64,000 nucleotides of DNA, from IMG/VR virus record IMGVR_UViG_3300022822_000017, positions 1 through 64,000 of that record; one strand, written 5' to 3'. Positions 62,101 through 64,000 of this stretch are shown piece after piece. The DNA is from a virus. A program made the position numbers and the translations under genes. Within the stretch, counting starts at the first letter, position 1, and each line of letters starts with the position of its first letter. The notes below the pieces were generated by a model, which worked only from the letters and a program-made list of their open reading frames with translations, was not told the origin of the DNA and ran no database searches.

Positions 62101-64000
62101 TAATGGACAACTCAGGGCACTATCAAAAGATAGAAGTTGTGGGTGACTTTGGTTTATCAGAGTATGATACTACTAAATCTGTTGCTTCCACAAATGTTGT
62201 AAAAGAATTAAGTCCTGCTCAGAAAGCTAAAAATAATGCATTTGTCCCTGCACCTGCTAAGACTAACTTGTCTGCTGTAAAAAGACAGCCACAAGAATTT
62301 ACTATAGAACCAACTGACAATGTTTTGGATGTTCTTAAAAAGATTAGTTTAGACAATACTTTTGAAAACCCAGGACTTTCTAGTGTTGCTAAAACAATGG
62401 TAGATTTATTTCAAGATAAAGTACTTACAACTAAGATCCAAATTATCAATGATGCTAATGCACCTATTGGAGGGTCATACACTAAAGATACTCTTACAAT
62501 TAACCTAGCAGTGCCTAATGTAGCTGAAGTATTTGTACATGAATTTGTACACTCTGTTACTGCTGACTATATTAATGTACATTTAAACAAAGATGGTAGT
62601 TTAAAAGAAGGTGCTCCAACTGATGTAAAAGAGCTCAATGAAGTATTTAAAGAATACTCCAGAGAACTACTTAAAAAACATCCTAAAGAAAGTGCAATAT
62701 TTGCTGAGAAATGGGCAACTTATAAAGCTAACAAAACTTTATTACCAGAACAAAGAACATCAGTAGAGTTTACAGACAGAGAAAAGTCTGTATTCTATGC
62801 AGCATTAAACTTGAAAGAATTTTTAGCTATTCCTTTATCTAATAACAAAGAGTTTTTAGAGGAAACAGGTAAAATGAAATACAAGTCTTCTGCTACACTT
62901 AGTATAGGACAAAAGTTTGCAAAAGTATTCCAAAGATTATTGAACACTATTGCAAGTAAAGATAATACTGTAGGAAAAGATTTAATTGAATCTACTTTAA
63001 GTTTTGTAGCACAAAGAGCAAGTAAAACAAAAGCTATTCAACAAAGTATTTCTAATTCAGAGTTACAAAGACTTAAAGCATTATATGGAGATGAGTTTGA
63101 AACTGACCATTTACCAAATAATCCTCAAGAAAAGGTAGGAGATGTCATAAATAGGAGTATTGTAGAGGTAGAAAATATTTTTGAGGCAGAGGGAGGCACT
63201 TTAGAAGGAGGTATAGTAACTTTTGATAAAGGTAGTTACAAAAGTAATTATGATGCAATGATAGGCTCTGTACAAGGTCTAAAAAATTATAATAGAGCTA
63301 ATTTTAATGTTAGCTATACAAATGATTGGTATGAGACAAGAAGAGTTGGAGATAAGATACAAATTAGATTAAGTTTCCCAACTAACCTACAAAATGATTT
63401 AATTAAAAATAATGGTGTACTTAAAAAAGCAGATGTTGAACAAGAATACAGAGACATAGAATACTCTTTAACTTCAGAGACAAATGAACAAAGTTCACAA
63501 AATGCTGAACACTATTTAGAAGATAAAAAAGAGTTTTTAAAACAAATCTATAGAAGGATTAATGTCTTGAAGCAAACTTATGAAAAAGATGCTTCACAGT
63601 TAAACCAACTAAAGAAATTACAGTTAATAAGAACTCAACTTCACAGAGACATTGAATTTTTATCTACTGAAGATGCAACAAATGAAATAATACCTATTTT
63701 CAATAGGACTTTCATTACTCTTAAAAGAGATTTAGATATTATAAAAAATGACTTCTTAAAAGGAGAACCTATTTTAGAAAACCTTTTATTAGGTAGAAAG
63801 TATTTAGATGATTTAAGTAAGATATATAGTTCTACAGGAGAAAAGAGATTTTCTAAAGAATACTTTGGTAACATGGAAGAGGGTCCAATGAAAAAGAAGT
63901 TTGAAGACTTCCAATCAGAGTACTCTAATGTTAGTGAACTATTAAGTCTTGCAGAAGATACTTATGTTACAGAAAATATAACTAAAGAAGATGCAACAGT
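59121..64000 (+). CDS. Virion RNA polymerase, second half with DFDID loop and zincin domain (partial)
   Basis: At least 1626 codons without a stop from ATG 59121 to the edge. IVGFIPAIMGDLMITPKNFV leads to MGQDFDIDKL. D217, D219 and D221 form the metal-binding DxDxD loop of the beta'-like half in crAss-like virion RNA polymerases, related to YonO and cellular two-barrel polymerases. At residue 1140 HEFVH is a zincin HExxH site, with a likely third ligand in LNLKEFLA about 95 residues on. The first 100 residues look like a linker. The beta-like half is at 43420-53208. The gene runs off the window. Confidence 0.8.
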   Translation, partial: MAIKCLKTTKIIPLKEAYLKAVKDDMSDKEVRDLSTKLVVDYFNTLDKEMSELKKGLGNTKIQPKSVTYEAKSLEELNPLVAQEVVTEKRTVTRNKKKPRISAIVPGNQVVYLGDYSGAELKGNEVLAPSKVKLNGTLIDLFESDKSGYKYIIENADGSFQINEDKIDPTLFENFGFRTPTSSHGSGSFIKIVGFIPAIMGDLMITPKNFVTQMGQDFDIDKLTAYQYHHALNSEGKIVKLNESFKENSLESLKKDLVELSKQGSIAGNTGIAVAFLDKAITEAKYGLTEQELTDIILSEDAEVEAKIKKASNAFDMKMAQNKFIEIHNIVYNNQSPEIQRRINKVLSMDVATSQAEGIEAATTSGNSAINILSPNYQMNKLISGSTGSTAIGIYAKGVTFNSLVQQSKTSLGLIALNDKGEDIAKEIRIGNITSDGTFGRSKTISRKNASEVELFLARTTTEVMDEKVNTATDNEKAQILGRVGITHIDSVAVDNLLSLLGVDLEIKTILESEYNVENKFHKKAIVDGKPVFYEQYSIPYLLHSQPIIQEYFDRLKNAKSIVGDSQPNIEDVIFEELTRGHKFTAKSAETAQSDMTGKALVANLGASANTTSQKEILNIYRNLIADAKQVKELNQVVDLSNVGKSMWELKDKIETFEELKNPDGKFNKLFDNPLSLMGEIQDGEFVATTNQGKMVSTALEMGRKLFYDLYPYYDSYIEEKIHNIETSANYTGSKTALQEVIFQEIKKYVTSDPKNGVFTASPTLSREKIFFNKDGNQSLSRYMGDLRSKNSIIKDNVLLNALSHTVGINGKPDIIKFDNTEGANITEEDFHIAFKELLVSDVALPDRNGQPYSTRKMAQELVAYSHLSGGIISEVIEFHKYIPLEYYEDLVAINTTSTGKKQKTKSIRMMQRYDTKINKWGDSDLLRNFETQFFQNNPNYAPILTKKQKEQNATIDGDRMHLTIEEGATHKKFVAFKNPSENLKTEKWTLYRLMDNSGHYQKIEVVGDFGLSEYDTTKSVASTNVVKELSPAQKAKNNAFVPAPAKTNLSAVKRQPQEFTIEPTDNVLDVLKKISLDNTFENPGLSSVAKTMVDLFQDKVLTTKIQIINDANAPIGGSYTKDTLTINLAVPNVAEVFVHEFVHSVTADYINVHLNKDGSLKEGAPTDVKELNEVFKEYSRELLKKHPKESAIFAEKWATYKANKTLLPEQRTSVEFTDREKSVFYAALNLKEFLAIPLSNNKEFLEETGKMKYKSSATLSIGQKFAKVFQRLLNTIASKDNTVGKDLIESTLSFVAQRASKTKAIQQSISNSELQRLKALYGDEFETDHLPNNPQEKVGDVINRSIVEVENIFEAEGGTLEGGIVTFDKGSYKSNYDAMIGSVQGLKNYNRANFNVSYTNDWYETRRVGDKIQIRLSFPTNLQNDLIKNNGVLKKADVEQEYRDIEYSLTSETNEQSSQNAEHYLEDKKEFLKQIYRRINVLKQTYEKDASQLNQLKKLQLIRTQLHRDIEFLSTEDATNEIIPIFNRTFITLKRDLDIIKNDFLKGEPILENLLLGRKYLDDLSKIYSSTGEKRFSKEYFGNMEEGPMKKKFEDFQSEYSNVSELLSLAEDTYVTENITKEDAT

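Noticed and set aside
1-64000. Recoded stop codons, as found in some crAss-like phages
   Set aside because: All core genes are full length under the standard code, and TAA, TAG and TGA all occur as natural ends with short or overlapping junctions.

Overview
The window looks like about 64 kb of the genome of a crAss-like phage (order Crassvirales), most likely infecting a member of the Bacteroidota. The sequence support is: a TerL, portal, acidic protein and major capsid protein run in the crAss-like order; a ring-protein/muzzle/cargo block; giant virion proteins that end in a crAss-type virion RNA polymerase with the DFDID catalytic loop and a HExxH zincin; a Bacteroidota-flavoured set of domains (DUF1573-like, SprB-like Ig repeats, Thr-rich linkers, a YkuD-type lysin); and weak Shine-Dalgarno usage. 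The standard bacterial code reads through all genes. The DNA is AT-rich and, by eye, strikingly poor in CpG. Family names come from recalled sequence patterns, since no search could be run.

Layout. (1) 1-2466, leftward genes: the end of another gene block, including an HNH endonuclease. The two genes nearest the junction (1864-2112 and 2212-2466) are each a separate small transcription unit, with a terminator behind it and a shared 21-bp promoter-like element in front. A third copy of that element points into about 640 bp of structured DNA without a gene. (2) 2467-3105: the divergent control region, with tandem repeats, inverted repeats and a terminator. (3) 3106-7247: small rightward genes leading to the packaging genes. 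(4) 7247-17222: terminase, portal, scaffold-like protein, capsid protein, neck ring protein and an abundant-looking structural protein, with strong terminators after two of them. (5) 17310-28986: surface and fibre genes interleaved with two nucleotidyltransferase-like proteins, two glycosyltransferase-like proteins and a methyltransferase. It includes two proteins built almost wholly of a 10-residue Thr/Ser repeat. (6) 29043-30985: lysis genes. (7) 31055-34295: nuclease and ring proteins. (8) 34306-43402: the muzzle protein, carrying a von Willebrand A-like insertion and a hydrophobic insertion, and two cargo-type proteins. (9) 43420-53208: a 3262-residue protein whose C-terminus resembles the first half of the virion RNA polymerase. 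(10) 53199-59130: a cassette of fibre genes. (11) 59121 to the window end: the second half of the polymerase, open at the edge.

How it fits together. The packaging and capsid genes build the head. Ring, muzzle and cargo proteins build the short tail and load it with the polymerase, which in this phage group is injected to transcribe early genes. The most noteworthy points are the polymerase interrupted by a fibre cassette, the Thr/Ser-repeat fibres sitting among sugar- and nucleotide-transfer enzymes (a possible virion decoration system), the VWA-like domain in the muzzle, and the repeated promoter-like element on the leftward strand.
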